Below, one piece after another: positions 25,631-35,484 of a stretch of 64,000 nucleotides of DNA. The stretch comes from Sphingobacteriales bacterium (GTDB lineage: Bacteria > Bacteroidota > Bacteroidia > Chitinophagales > Chitinophagaceae). The first letter of the stretch is position 1. Each line of letters begins with the position of its first letter. Made by a program: the position numbers and the translations under genes. A model generated the notes under the pieces. That model was not told the origin of the DNA. It did not search any database and worked only from the letters and a program-made list of their open reading frames with translations. Location of the stretch: NCBI GenBank assembly GCA_016200915.1, contig JACQDV010000091.1, positions 1 through 64,000 on the forward strand, given 5' to 3'.

Positions 25631-28471
25631 ATGCCTAAAGATAATTCCATTAAAAGTGTGCTCATCATTGGTTCTGGTCCTATTATAATTGGTCAGGCCT
25701 GCGAATTTGACTATAGCGGAACGCAGGCGGCCCGAAGTCTGCGGGAGGAAGGCGTTAAAGTAATTCTCATCAATAGTAACCCTGCCACCATCATGACAGA
25801 CCCTATGATGGCCGACAGGGTTTATCTTTTGCCACTGACAGTAGAAAGTATAGAACAGATTTTAGAAGAGAACCAGATTGATGCTGTACTGCCAACTATG
25901 GGTGGACAAACAGCACTCAATCTTTGTAAAGAAGCTGATGAACTGGGGATATGGGAAAAATATAATGTGCGGTTGATTGGTGTAGATATAAAAGCCATTG
26001 ATAAAGCGGAAGACAGGGAGAAGTTTCGTCAGTGGATGATTGAGATGGGCATTAGTGTTTGTCCGGCTAAAATTGCCAACTCATTTTTAGAAGGTAAAGA
26101 GTTTGCACAAACCATCGGTTTTCCATTGGTAATTCGCCCATCTTTTACACTTGGTGGTACTGGTGGTGGAATCGTATTTCGCAAAGAAGATTTGGATGAA
26201 GCATTGAATAATGGTTTAACAGCTTCACCCATACACGAAGTGCTGGTAGAAAAAGCGGTGCTGGGCTGGAAAGAATTTGAATTAGAATTATTAAGAGATA
26301 ATAATGATAATGTAGTTATCATTTGCAGTGTAGAAAATTTTGACCCGATGGGAGTGCATACTGGTGACAGTATTACAGTAGCACCAGCGATGACGCTCAG
26401 CGATACCGCTTACCAGGCTATGCGTAACACCGCCATCCGTATGATGCGGGCCTTAGGAAATTTTGCCGGTGGTTGTAATGTTCAGTTTGCTTTAAATCCG
26501 CAAACAGAAGAATTGATTGTGGTGGAAATTAATCCACGGGTAAGCCGTTCTTCTGCGCTGGCAAGTAAAGCAACCGGTTATCCTATTGCCAAGATCGCCG
26601 CCAAACTTGCCATCGGTTATAATTTGGATGAATTAGAAAATCAAATCACCAAGTCAACTTCAGCTTACTTTGAACCGGCATTGGATTATGTAATTGTAAA
26701 AGTTCCCCGCTGGAACTTTGATAAATTCAAAGGAGCAAATGATACTCTCGGTTTCCAGATGAAGAGTGTGGGTGAAGTGATGGGTATTGGAAGAAGTTTT
26801 GCTGAAGCAATACAAAAAGCCTGTCAGAGTTTAGAGAATGAAGCAGTAGGTCTTGGTTATTATGGCAAGAGCCTGATGCATGCGGATGAGTTGATTGAAT
26901 ATATCAAGATACCAAAGTGGGACCGTGTGTTTCGTATTAAAGATGCGTTGATGGCAGGCGCCAGTATCAAACGTATTTGTGAAAGTACGGGTATAGACCG
27001 CTGGTTTATTTATCAGATTCAGCAAATCTGCGAAGTAGAAAAACAAATTGCTAACTACGATTTGAAAACATTGCCGGATAATTTGCTGAAAGAAGCAAAA
27101 TTCCTTGGCTTTAGTGATGAGCAAATTGTTCGCATTATGAAGGAAGAAGATGCAGAACAAATTTACCAGCGCAGAAAAGCAATGGGTTTAACCCGTGTTT
27201 TTAAAATGGTTGACACCTGTAGTGCAGAGTTTGAAGCAAAGACTCCTTATTTCTATTCCACTTTCGAAAACAATACTCCGGGTAACACCGTTGTTGCTAA
27301 CGAAAGCAAACTTTCTGATAAAAAGAAAATTATAGTACTTGGCTCGGGTCCAAATCGTATTGGCCAGGGAATTGAATTTGATTATTGCTGTGTACATGGT
27401 TTGCTGGCGATTAAAGAATGTGGTTACGAAGCCATCATGGTTAACTGTAACCCGGAAACTGTTTCTACTGATTTTGATATTGCTGATAAATTATACTTCG
27501 AACCAGTTTTCTGGGAACATCTCTGGGAAATTGTTGAATATGAAAAACCAGATGGAGTAATTGTACAGTTAGGCGGACAAACAGCTTTAAAGCTTGCCAA
27601 ACGTTTACATGAAAGAGGAATAAAAATCATTGGTACTTCTTTCGACAATATGGATATAGCAGAAGACCGTGGCCGTTTTAGTGATATGCTGAAAGAATTA
27701 GGTATCCCATATCCTAAATATGGCACTGCCTTCAATACAGATGATGCGATTGAAGTGGCAAAAGAAGTAGGATATCCTGTTCTTGTTCGTCCAAGTTATG
27801 TATTGGGTGGTCAAAGAATGCGTATTGTTCTCAATGATGAAGAGCTGGAAAAAGGTGTATTGAGTTTATTAAAACATTTACCCGGTAATAAGATATTAAT
27901 TGATCATTTTCTGGATCGTTGCCAGGAAGCAGAAATTGATGCCATATTTGATGGAGAAGATTTTCATGTAATGGGTGTGATGGAACATATTGAACCGGCA
28001 GGTATTCACAGCGGCGATAGTAACGCCGTATTACCACAGTTCAATCTGTCACCGTTGATTGTTCATACCATGGAAGAATATGCGGAGAAAATTGGAAGAG
28101 CATTAAACATAAAAGGATTAATCAATATACAGTTTGCCATTAAAGATGGCAATGTGTATGTAATTGAAGCCAACCCAAGAGCCAGCCGCACCACACCATT
28201 CATTGCGAAAGCATATCAAATTCCTTATTTGAATATTGCTACTAAAGTAATGATGGGTGAAGCAACGTTAAAAGATTTCACTTTTGAGAAAAAGCTCAAT
28301 GGTTTTGCTATTAAAGAGCCGGTGTTCTCTTTCAACAAATTCCCCGGTGTAAATAAAGAGTTAGGACCAGAGATGAAGAGTACCGGTGAAGCCATTCGTT
28401 TCATCAAAGACCTTCGTGATCCATACTTCCGCACTTTGTATAAGGAAAGAAGTATGCACCTGAGTAAATAA
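25631..28471 (+). CDS. carB: Carbamoyl-phosphate synthase large subunit, short form
   Basis: 946 residues. It makes carbamoyl phosphate from glutamine-derived ammonia, bicarbonate and two ATP for arginine and pyrimidine synthesis. The two homologous ATP-grasp halves are both complete: [20 protein letters not shown] (N-terminal half) and [19 protein letters not shown] (C-terminal half), each with its PSF/SYxLGG segment and NPRxSR motif. The frame stops just after the second ATP-grasp half ([14 protein letters not shown]), so the roughly 120-residue C-terminal MGS-like regulatory domain of the E. coli protein is absent. Other Bacteroidota have similarly short CarB, so it is not a truncation. 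carA is not in the window. Confidence 0.95.
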   Translation: MPKDNSIKSVLIIGSGPIIIGQACEFDYSGTQAARSLREEGVKVILINSNPATIMTDPMMADRVYLLPLTVESIEQILEENQIDAVLPTMGGQTALNLCKEADELGIWEKYNVRLIGVDIKAIDKAEDREKFRQWMIEMGISVCPAKIANSFLEGKEFAQTIGFPLVIRPSFTLGGTGGGIVFRKEDLDEALNNGLTASPIHEVLVEKAVLGWKEFELELLRDNNDNVVIICSVENFDPMGVHTGDSITVAPAMTLSDTAYQAMRNTAIRMMRALGNFAGGCNVQFALNPQTEELIVVEINPRVSRSSALASKATGYPIAKIAAKLAIGYNLDELENQITKSTSAYFEPALDYVIVKVPRWNFDKFKGANDTLGFQMKSVGEVMGIGRSFAEAIQKACQSLENEAVGLGYYGKSLMHADELIEYIKIPKWDRVFRIKDALMAGASIKRICESTGIDRWFIYQIQQICEVEKQIANYDLKTLPDNLLKEAKFLGFSDEQIVRIMKEEDAEQIYQRRKAMGLTRVFKMVDTCSAEFEAKTPYFYSTFENNTPGNTVVANESKLSDKKKIIVLGSGPNRIGQGIEFDYCCVHGLLAIKECGYEAIMVNCNPETVSTDFDIADKLYFEPVFWEHLWEIVEYEKPDGVIVQLGGQTALKLAKRLHERGIKIIGTSFDNMDIAEDRGRFSDMLKELGIPYPKYGTAFNTDDAIEVAKEVGYPVLVRPSYVLGGQRMRIVLNDEELEKGVLSLLKHLPGNKILIDHFLDRCQEAEIDAIFDGEDFHVMGVMEHIEPAGIHSGDSNAVLPQFNLSPLIVHTMEEYAEKIGRALNIKGLINIQFAIKDGNVYVIEANPRASRTTPFIAKAYQIPYLNIATKVMMGEATLKDFTFEKKLNGFAIKEPVFSFNKFPGVNKELGPEMKSTGEAIRFIKDLRDPYFRTLYKERSMHLSK

Positions 28472-28477
28472 TTGATC

Positions 28478-28514
28478 CCCGTCTGAATCCCGCCACGGGC
28501 GGGAGTCTGCCGGG
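28478..28514. repeat. REP-like hairpin left of the transposase
   Basis: CCCGTCTGAATCCCGCC then GGGCGGGAGTCTGCCGGG forms an imperfect hairpin with a 2-base centre. Its two sides differ at TTCAGA/GTCTGC, giving it a direction. The reverse complement of the copy at 29211-29245 has the same order, so the two copies face each other around the transposase gene. Confidence 0.75.
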
Positions 28515-28570
28515 TAAAGAAACGGAATGTTATTATTTGTACGAATAGCCCCTTCTTCGTAAATTAGGAT

Positions 28571-29194
28571 ATGCGCTTTATTGAAGACAATCTCTATCAT
28601 ATCTACAACCGGGGGAATAATAAACAGTCAATCTTTTTCTCGCCGGATAATTACATTTACTTTTTAAAACAAGTCAGGCATTTTATTCTCCCCTATTGTG
28701 ATATCCTTGACTATTGCCTGATGCCAAATCATTTTCATTTCCTGGTATCAGTAAAACCATTGACTGAAATCAAACTAAAACAAACTGATATAAAGGAAAT
28801 AAAAGCCGGAGATAAAATTTATGCCTCTGCAACTGAAAGGCATCCATTATCAACAGCTATTGGTCATCTGCTCAGCACTTATACACAAGCAATCAATAAA
28901 CAAAACCATACTACTGGCTCCCTGTTTCAGCAAAAAACCAAAGCCAAAGAAATAAACCGGTTTTTATATGGTACAACCTGTTTTCATTACATACATCAAA
29001 ACCCATGGAAAGCAGGCTTAGTGGAGAAAATGGAAGACTGGATTTTTTCTTCTTTTAATGACTATGCTGGTTTTAGAAATGGAACGCTTTGCAACCAGGA
29101 ACTGGCATACAAACTGCTGAATCTAAATAAAGATAGTTTTTATAAAGAGGCTTATATGTTATTAGGCGAATATGAAGTAAACAATATTTTCTAA
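28571..29194 (+). CDS. REP-associated tyrosine transposase (RAYT, Y1 family)
   Basis: 207 residues. The N-terminal segment YHIYNRGNNKQSIFF and the HUH motif MPNHFHFLVSV (about 54-64), which binds the metal ion, are those of the IS200/IS605-like Y1 transposases of the RAYT type. The C-terminal segment YIHQNPWKAGLVEKMEDW is the other family hallmark; the catalytic Tyr is expected upstream of or within it. RAYTs are thought to move short REP hairpins, and two such hairpins in opposite orientation flank this gene. No inactivating change is seen. Confidence 0.88.
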   Translation: MRFIEDNLYHIYNRGNNKQSIFFSPDNYIYFLKQVRHFILPYCDILDYCLMPNHFHFLVSVKPLTEIKLKQTDIKEIKAGDKIYASATERHPLSTAIGHLLSTYTQAINKQNHTTGSLFQQKTKAKEINRFLYGTTCFHYIHQNPWKAGLVEKMEDWIFSSFNDYAGFRNGTLCNQELAYKLLNLNKDSFYKEAYMLLGEYEVNNIF

Positions 29195-29210
29195 GCTCAA
29201 AACAAATTAA

Positions 29211-29245
29211 CCGTCAGACTCCCGCTAAGGCGGATTCAGACGGGC
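29211..29245. repeat. REP-like hairpin right of the transposase
   Basis: CCGTCAGACTCCCGC then GGCGGATTCAGACGGGC, separated by TAA, is the inverse counterpart of the hairpin at 28478-28514. Both hold the asymmetric marks GTCTGAATCC and GGAGTCTG. It ends 7 bases before the comEC start codon, so the hairpin is in the comEC translation start region. Confidence 0.75.
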
Positions 29246-29252
29246 ATCCTCC

Positions 29253-31343
29253 ATGCCTTTTCTGCGCTACATCTGGAAAGAAGCTCCATTTCTCCGACTT
29301 ATCATTCCACTGATAACAGGTATTCTTTTGCAATGGAATTTGCATATTAATTCATCCATTGGATGGATAATACTCGGCTCATCACTTATTATTTTTATCG
29401 TTTTCTCTTTTGCCAAAGTTGGTTTTCTTTTTAAATGGAATAAGCTAAATGGTATTTCCATCAACCTGTTGTTGGTTGCGCTTGGTATGTTACTGAGTTA
29501 CTATAAGAATACAGCACATCAGCAAAACTGGATTGGCAATTATTATCAACCAGGACAAGCTATGCAGTTAACACTGGAAGAACCGCTTTCAGAAAAAGCA
29601 AAATCATATAAGTCGGTTGCTTCTGTTTTATTGTTGCCGGATAGTAATGATGCTAAACCAGTAAAAGGAAATATCATTCTCTATTTCCAAAAAGACAGTA
29701 GTGTTTTGAACCTGCATTATGGTTCACAAATCATCATCAGTAAAAATCTTCAACCAATTAAGAACTCTAATAATCCCGGTACATTTAACTATGAACGTTA
29801 TGCTGCCTTCCAGGATATTTATTACCAGCTTTATTTAAAACCCGGTGAGTTTGTTGTATTAAATACAAAAAAAGAAAACTTCTTCAACCGGTTCATCTTT
29901 CAAACAAGAAAGAAAATAGTTTCTATTCTCAGCACTTATATTCCCGGCGACAAAGAAAGTGGCTTAGCTGAAGCATTACTGATTGGTTATAAAGATGATT
30001 TAGATATGACGCTGGTGCAATCCTATTCTAATACTGGCGTGGTGCATGTGGTAGCTATCTCCGGTTTGCATTTGGGATTGATTTACTGGTTGCTCAATTT
30101 ATTATTAAAACCATTTTACAAAAGAAAGCACACCCGGTGGCTGAAACCTGTTTTAGTAATAACCGGTTTATGGCTCTTTGCTATTTTAGCAGGGGCTGGT
30201 CCATCTGTTATTCGTTCAGCGATAATGTTTACCTGCATCGTTATCGGTGAAAGTTTAAAAAGACCAGCTTCTATTTACAATACTTTAGCGGCTTCAGCAT
30301 TTTTGTTGCTCAGCTATAATCCTTTCTGGCTTTGGGATGTGGGCTTTCAATTGTCGTATGCAGCTGTATTAAGTATTGTCATCTTTATGAAACCAATTTA
30401 TGATTGGTTCTACATTCAAAATAAAATACTTGACTTCATCTGGAAGCTGAACGCCATTACAATCGCAGCACAAATATTAACAGTTCCCATCAGCATCTAT
30501 CATTTTCACCAGTTTCCCAATTACTTTTTGTTTACCAATATCCTTGCTGTTCCTCTTTCGAGTTTAATTGTATTGGGTGAAATATTATTATGCAGTGTTT
30601 CTGTTATTCCATTATTAGCAAAATATGTGGGTATTGCTTTGCATTGGTTAATATGGCTAATGAACAGTTTTGTGGAGCATATGGAAAGTTTACCCTTCTC
30701 CGTATGGGATAGTTTACACTTCAACATTCCCCAATTGATTTTATTATATGCATCAATTGCCGGTTTATCATTTTGGTTATTTCAGAAAACAAAAACGGGT
30801 TTAAAAGCCGGATTACTTTTTCTTGTTGGCTTTATGGTTTTGAGAAGCTGGTCATTTTATCAATCATCCCGGCAACAAAAATTAATTGTGTATAGTGTAC
30901 CTCAACAAACCGCAATTGATTTTGTAGAAGGAAGAGCTTATGCGTTTGCAGGTGATAGTGTTTTATTAGAAGATGATTTTCTCCGCAATTTTCATTTAAA
31001 GCCATCCCGCATTTTACACCGGATGAATTTAGCAGATTCACTTATCACACTAAATACAGCTAATAATTATTTCCAGTTCGGCGAAAAAAGAATTTTACTA
31101 ATTGATGCCAATTACCGGTTTGAAGAATTTCCTGAAAAGATAAAAGCGGATATCGTCATCCTATCAAAAAACCCCAAACTATACATTAATAATTTGCTTA
31201 AATCGGTTGAATGTAAGCAAATCATCATTGATGCTTCCAATCCAAAATGGAAAGTGGACAAATGGCAGCAGGATTGCTCAAATGCAGGCCTGTCCTGCTT
31301 TTCAGTTGTTGATAAAGGAGCTTTTGTGATGAACCTCCGTTAA
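29253..31343 (+). CDS. comEC: ComEC/Rec2 family DNA uptake protein
   Basis: 696 residues. An N-terminal pair of membrane helices and a DUF4131-type domain (about 20-190) precede the ComEC competence domain with about ten helices, including VHVVAISGLHLGLIYWLL (about 263-280) and AGAGPSVIRSAIMFTCIVIGESL. The C-terminal roughly 130 residues are not the full metallo-beta-lactamase domain of larger ComEC proteins; the expected HxHxDH motif is absent. It would form the inner-membrane channel for transforming DNA. The REP-like hairpin directly upstream may affect its translation. Confidence 0.9.
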   Translation: MPFLRYIWKEAPFLRLIIPLITGILLQWNLHINSSIGWIILGSSLIIFIVFSFAKVGFLFKWNKLNGISINLLLVALGMLLSYYKNTAHQQNWIGNYYQPGQAMQLTLEEPLSEKAKSYKSVASVLLLPDSNDAKPVKGNIILYFQKDSSVLNLHYGSQIIISKNLQPIKNSNNPGTFNYERYAAFQDIYYQLYLKPGEFVVLNTKKENFFNRFIFQTRKKIVSILSTYIPGDKESGLAEALLIGYKDDLDMTLVQSYSNTGVVHVVAISGLHLGLIYWLLNLLLKPFYKRKHTRWLKPVLVITGLWLFAILAGAGPSVIRSAIMFTCIVIGESLKRPASIYNTLAASAFLLLSYNPFWLWDVGFQLSYAAVLSIVIFMKPIYDWFYIQNKILDFIWKLNAITIAAQILTVPISIYHFHQFPNYFLFTNILAVPLSSLIVLGEILLCSVSVIPLLAKYVGIALHWLIWLMNSFVEHMESLPFSVWDSLHFNIPQLILLYASIAGLSFWLFQKTKTGLKAGLLFLVGFMVLRSWSFYQSSRQQKLIVYSVPQQTAIDFVEGRAYAFAGDSVLLEDDFLRNFHLKPSRILHRMNLADSLITLNTANNYFQFGEKRILLIDANYRFEEFPEKIKADIVILSKNPKLYINNLLKSVECKQIIIDASNPKWKVDKWQQDCSNAGLSCFSVVDKGAFVMNLR

Positions 31344-31353
31344 ATTACCTTTG
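31323..31353 (+). promoter_or_regulatory. Promoter of purH inside the 3' end of comEC
   Basis: TTTG at 31323-31326 and TACCTTTG at 31346-31353 are separated by exactly 19 bases, matching the Bacteroidota TTTG-N19-TAnnTTTG pattern. The expected transcription start is near 31360, at the beginning of the hairpin that leads the purH message. Confidence 0.55.
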
Positions 31354-31356
31354 CCC

Positions 31357-31386
31357 CGCCTGCCAAAGTTTTAACGACGGCAGGGC
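31357..31386 (+). repeat. CCTGCC/GGCAGG hairpin in the purH leader
   Basis: CCTGCC (31359-31364) and GGCAGG (31379-31384) enclose 14 bases. It is a dispersed-type palindrome, here placed between the purH promoter and start codon, so it would fold in the 5' leader. Confidence 0.5.
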
Positions 31387-31424
31387 CACCTTGCTTGCCG
31401 TATCCAAAACAATCTTCAAATTTT

Positions 31425-32960
31425 ATGAACAAAAAAATTCAGTCTGCCCTTATCTCTGTTTTTTACAAAGACGGGCTTGAAACCATTGTACAGCAACTGC
31501 ATTCACTCGGCGTAACTATTTATTCAACCGGCGGCACACAAAAATTTATTGAGCAATTAAATGTGCCTGTTATCACTGCTGAATCTGTAACGGGTTATCC
31601 TTCTATTCTTGGTGGTCGTGTTAAAACATTACATCCTTCTGTGTTTGGTGGTATTTTAGGAAGAAGAGATAATGAAACGGATATACGGGAAATGAAACAA
31701 TTTAATATTCCTGAACTTGATTTGGTGATTGTGGACTTATATCCTTTTGAAGAAACAGTTGCTTCCACTCTTTCCCCTTCCTTTGGAGGGGGCCAGGGGG
31801 AGGCTGAAAAATTAATTATTGAAAAGATTGACATTGGCGGACCATCAATGATTCGTGCCGCAGCAAAAAATCATAAAGATGTGGTGGTGGTTGCCAGCAA
31901 AGCAGATTATTCATTACTGGAACAAATACTGGCCGAACAAAAAGGCGAAACAACTTTAGAACAAAGAAGAACATTTGCAGCCAAAGCATTTGATGTGTGT
32001 ACCGGTTATGATATTGCTATCTCCAATTATTTTAATCAAACTAATTTCTCCAATCCATTCGGTGCTATAAAGAATGTATTGCGTTATGGAGAAAATCCGC
32101 ATCAGCAGGGAATTTTTTATGGCAACTTAGATGAGGTGTTTGACAAACTGCACGGTAAAGAATTATCGTATAACAATTTAGTGGATGTTGATGCAGCCGT
32201 ACAAATAATAAAAGAATTTACTGAAACAACATTTGCTATTATCAAGCATACCAATGTTTGCGGTATTGCCTCCAGACCAACAGTAAAAGAAAGTTGGGAT
32301 GCCGCATTAGCCGGCGACCCTGAAAGTGCTTTTGGTGGTGTATTAGTTTGCAATGGCACTGTTGATAAAGCAACTGCTGAAGCTATCAATGAAATTTTCT
32401 TTGAAGTATTGATCGCTAATAGTTTTGATGCAGATGCATTAGCTGTTTTGCAAACAAAGAAAAACCGTATTCTGTTGAAGCAAAAAAACATTTCACTTCC
32501 CTCTTCGCAATATAAATCTGTATTGAACGGCACATTAACACAGCAAAATGATGCCGGTAATTATACCGACTGGAAAGAAACCGGTGGCAGAGAAACTACA
32601 ACAGCTGAAAAAGAAGATTTGATTTTTGCCAACTTAGTCTGCAAACATTTAAAATCAAATGCCATTGCCTTAGTGAAGAACAAACAACTCACCGGCAAAG
32701 GTTGCGGACAAACCAGTCGCATTGATTCATTAAGACAAGCAGTTGAAAAGGCAAAACAATTTAATTTTGATTTGAATGGAGCAGTAATGGCCAGTGATGC
32801 CTTCTTTCCATTCAATGATTGCGTAAAGCTGGGGCATGAAGCAGGTATTGCTGCTTTCATTCAACCGGGTGGTTCTATTCGTGACAATGATTCTATTGAA
32901 TATTGCAAGCAACATAATTTAGCAATGGTGATTACCGGATTAAGGCATTTCAAACATTAA
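31425..32960 (+). CDS. purH: Bifunctional AICAR transformylase / IMP cyclohydrolase
   Basis: 511 residues from ATG 31425; an upstream TTG at 31395 would add ten residues with no family match. PurH carries out the last two steps of IMP synthesis. The MGS-like IMP cyclohydrolase domain (1-145) has STGGT, GYPSILGGRVKTLHP and IDIGGPSMIRAAAKN. The transformylase domain (from about 190) has RYGENPHQQG, KHTNVCGIA, DPESAFGGV and DAFFPFND. Residues 117-127 (about LSPSFGGGQGE) replace the two or three residues normal for this loop; they are coded by a GC-rich repeat. Confidence 0.95.
   Translation: MNKKIQSALISVFYKDGLETIVQQLHSLGVTIYSTGGTQKFIEQLNVPVITAESVTGYPSILGGRVKTLHPSVFGGILGRRDNETDIREMKQFNIPELDLVIVDLYPFEETVASTLSPSFGGGQGEAEKLIIEKIDIGGPSMIRAAAKNHKDVVVVASKADYSLLEQILAEQKGETTLEQRRTFAAKAFDVCTGYDIAISNYFNQTNFSNPFGAIKNVLRYGENPHQQGIFYGNLDEVFDKLHGKELSYNNLVDVDAAVQIIKEFTETTFAIIKHTNVCGIASRPTVKESWDAALAGDPESAFGGVLVCNGTVDKATAEAINEIFFEVLIANSFDADALAVLQTKKNRILLKQKNISLPSSQYKSVLNGTLTQQNDAGNYTDWKETGGRETTTAEKEDLIFANLVCKHLKSNAIALVKNKQLTGKGCGQTSRIDSLRQAVEKAKQFNFDLNGAVMASDAFFPFNDCVKLGHEAGIAAFIQPGGSIRDNDSIEYCKQHNLAMVITGLRHFKH
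31773..31804. repeat. GC-rich repeat in frame inside purH
   Basis: CCCCTTCC and GGAGGGG pair around TTT, followed by GCCAGGGGGAGGC. Its composition is unlike the surrounding gene and the frame is maintained. The coded Gly/Ser/Pro loop precedes the conserved IIEKIDIGG block. Related copies: 61505-61537 in ispG and 6314-6337. Confidence 0.7.
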
Positions 32961-32962
32961 GG

Positions 32963-33067
32963 TGAATAAAGTTGGCGGTGAGCATACGGCACCTCATCTT
33001 TATAATTCCAAAATAATTTGCGAACTGCATACTGGCAACTGCCAACTAAAAAAGATGAATAAAGTTG
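32963..33067. repeat. 12-bp direct repeats flanking an 81-bp insert
   Basis: TGAATAAAGTTG occurs at 32963-32974 and again at 33056-33067. Between them is an 81-base segment containing the 7-bp periodic tract 33022-33049 (GAACTGC, ATACTGG, CAACTGC, CAACTAA). Direct repeats at both ends could be a target duplication or simply the end unit of a longer repeat. No gene lies in 32961-33152. Confidence 0.5.
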
Positions 33068-33152
33068 ATGCTGTACAAGAGTGCGACGCCTATGCGGTCT
33101 TATAGTAGCACCACAGTTTGGCCAATAATTTAAAAAAAACCACAGATTATAA

Positions 33153-34073
33153 ATGTCGCAACAGCATAGAAAGAAAGCATTGACAGCGGTGGCCCTTATC
33201 AGCATTACCTGGGGAACAACCTGGCTTGCTTCCAAGTTAGCAGTGACAGAATATCATATGCCTCCGCTGCAAACAGGTGGTTTGCGATTTACATTAGCAG
33301 GCTTCCTTTTTCTTATTTATTTTTTTATAAAAGGATACCGGTTACCAAGCTTAAAACAATTTGGCAAGCTAATCATATTAACCTTATTCTTTTTAGTATT
33401 CAGTAATGGACTTACACTCCAGGGTTTAGCTTTTCCTGGAATGAGCAGCGGCATCGGTGCTGTAGTGGGAGCTACTGTTCCATTATGGGTAGCCATACTG
33501 AGCATATTTTTATTACGCAATCAACGACTCACTTTACAGGTATTATTGGGTTTGGTATTAGGTTTTGGTGGAATCGTAATCATTTTTGCAGATGACCTGC
33601 AGGCTATTGCTGACCCAAAATTTGAAATGGCCATATTGTATTTAGTGCTGGCATCCTTATCATGGAGCATTGGTACTTTATTCAATGCTAAAAAAGATAA
33701 AACGATTGATCCGTTTTACAGTTTGGGATGGCAAATGTTTTTATGCGGATTATTTTTGTTTGCATGGTCTTACTACAAAGAAGATATGGTTTCTCTTACC
33801 AAAATAGATTTTCATGTATGGTTATGTATAACCTATTTAATTACGATTGGTTCTGCTATATCTTTTGTTGCTTATATCTATGCATTAAAACATTTGCCTG
33901 CTGCACAGGTAGCTGTTTATGCTTATATCAATCCTATCATTGCACTGATACTTGGTTTCTTCTGGAGGCATGAAGAACTCAACTGGTATATTGCTGTTGG
34001 TGCAGCAGTAACGTTGGTTGGCGTTTATCTTGTCAACAATGCTTTTAATAAACAACCGGAAATAGAGGATTAA
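33153..34073 (+). CDS. EamA (DMT) family transporter
   Basis: 306 residues in ten predicted transmembrane helices, in two EamA repeats of about 140 residues. ITWGTTWLASKLAVTEYHMPP and GLRFTLAGFLFLIYF begin the first repeat; LVLASLSWSIGTLFNAKK begins the second, and PAAQVAVYAYINPIIALILGF marks its end. Members export amino acids, nucleotide-sugars or other metabolites; the substrate cannot be told. Its last 4 bases overlap the 3' end of the convergent deacetylase-like gene. Confidence 0.88.
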   Translation: MSQQHRKKALTAVALISITWGTTWLASKLAVTEYHMPPLQTGGLRFTLAGFLFLIYFFIKGYRLPSLKQFGKLIILTLFFLVFSNGLTLQGLAFPGMSSGIGAVVGATVPLWVAILSIFLLRNQRLTLQVLLGLVLGFGGIVIIFADDLQAIADPKFEMAILYLVLASLSWSIGTLFNAKKDKTIDPFYSLGWQMFLCGLFLFAWSYYKEDMVSLTKIDFHVWLCITYLITIGSAISFVAYIYALKHLPAAQVAVYAYINPIIALILGFFWRHEELNWYIAVGAAVTLVGVYLVNNAFNKQPEIED

Positions 34074-35398
34074 GCAGATTGATGGAAGTCCCAGTACAGA
34101 TCTTCCCGTAAGAATAATTCATACATTTCTTTCCACCCGGCAAATAGGGGATCTGTTCCGAGGAAATGATTGTGCCAGATAGTAACAAATGTTCCGTTTA
34201 CTTTTTTAACCGCAGCATACAATTGCTGCATTTCTTTATACGTCTGTTCAGTAGTCTGCTTCAATTCATAAAATGAGTTAGCTTCCATGAAACAAAAAGG
34301 ATATATAGTAAGATTGGTTACTTCATTCTTTAACAAATCAAACCATTTGAACGGAGCAGCAATAGATGCACGGAAACCATTAATTGTTCCGTAGCCCATT
34401 GAAAAATCCAGTTCAATTCCTTCATTTATTAACCGCCTGTATGTTTCAGGCAATTTCATTTTAATATAATGCTGGCGGCTGATAACAATATGACGATTAC
34501 CCGAAAGCAACCCAACAGTTTCAATTTCCTTTTTTAATATAGCTTCGCTGGAATTACTTTGCCAGGATGGATGTACACCTACAAAATATTTTTCTGCATG
34601 ACGTTTTATTAGCTGCTGATACTCTTCATTAGCAGGAGAAATATTTTTATCATATCCTTCCTGTTTTTCTGCTACCAGGAAAAAGTAAACCGGCAATAAA
34701 TTTAATTCTTCATGAATATCATCCAACCATTCGTAGCAATCATAAGGATCCTGTTCATCACCCTGTACCACTTCTACTCTTTTTTTAAGCATCGTCCATT
34801 CGCCTTTCAATACATGCTTAAAAAATCCACCGGTATTTCTTTTTATTCCTTTATTGCGGAATGAAAAAGCAACATCTATATCATAAGTAGGAATGAAACG
34901 AAAATCATTGGCAGGCATTTTCAAAGAAGGGAAAATAAGCCGTAAAATTTTCTTTAATTCTTCCGCCCAAATATTTACCAATGGTAATTGTATAAAATCT
35001 TCTTTGTGTGCCAGTGATGCTGTATAGGGAAACCGTCCGTATTGATCTTCTTCATAAGGAAGATATTCTTCATAACGGCTAACGAGATAAAAGGAAGCAG
35101 CAAATACATCAAAACCCAGATCACCATCTGATTCAAAAAAAACTTTTATCCCATTTTTGTCGGCACAATTAATTACATGAGGATACACATCATCTTCAAA
35201 CAATAATGCATGCGGAACAATGTGCAGTTCATTATCATCAATTCTTTCTTTGCTGTAATTTATTTTAGGACCAGTATGTGACTGGTACGCTGATCTATCT
35301 GTAGTGATTTCCGGCTGCACACAACAAAGCTGCCGTAATACCAAATCAGCAATATACTCAACCCGAGGAGAACTATTTTCTGTATAAAACAATACCAT
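34070..35398 (-). CDS. Polysaccharide deacetylase-like protein
   Basis: 442 residues. After an alpha/beta N-terminal region with HIVPHALLFEDDVYPHV and VSRYEEYLPYEEDQYGRF, a segment FRFIPTYDIDVAFSFR (about 166-181) has the TxDxD start of a NodB-like carbohydrate esterase. VGVHPSWQSNSSEAILKKEIE and IVISRQHYIKMKLPETYRRL give the later His/Arg motifs, and FVTIWHNHFLGTD the C-terminal one. Such proteins in Bacteroidota usually lie with polysaccharide genes; here there are none. Substrate unknown. Confidence 0.7.
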   Translation of the reverse strand: MVLFYTENSSPRVEYIADLVLRQLCCVQPEITTDRSAYQSHTGPKINYSKERIDDNELHIVPHALLFEDDVYPHVINCADKNGIKVFFESDGDLGFDVFAASFYLVSRYEEYLPYEEDQYGRFPYTASLAHKEDFIQLPLVNIWAEELKKILRLIFPSLKMPANDFRFIPTYDIDVAFSFRNKGIKRNTGGFFKHVLKGEWTMLKKRVEVVQGDEQDPYDCYEWLDDIHEELNLLPVYFFLVAEKQEGYDKNISPANEEYQQLIKRHAEKYFVGVHPSWQSNSSEAILKKEIETVGLLSGNRHIVISRQHYIKMKLPETYRRLINEGIELDFSMGYGTINGFRASIAAPFKWFDLLKNEVTNLTIYPFCFMEANSFYELKQTTEQTYKEMQQLYAAVKKVNGTFVTIWHNHFLGTDPLFAGWKEMYELFLREDLYWDFHQSA

Positions 35399-35484
35399 TT
35401 ACACTCTGAATAGAATTACAATTTAAGGAAGCAGATGCAAATAGTAAGCAAATAATTTTTAACACCGTAAAAATACTGCACTAA

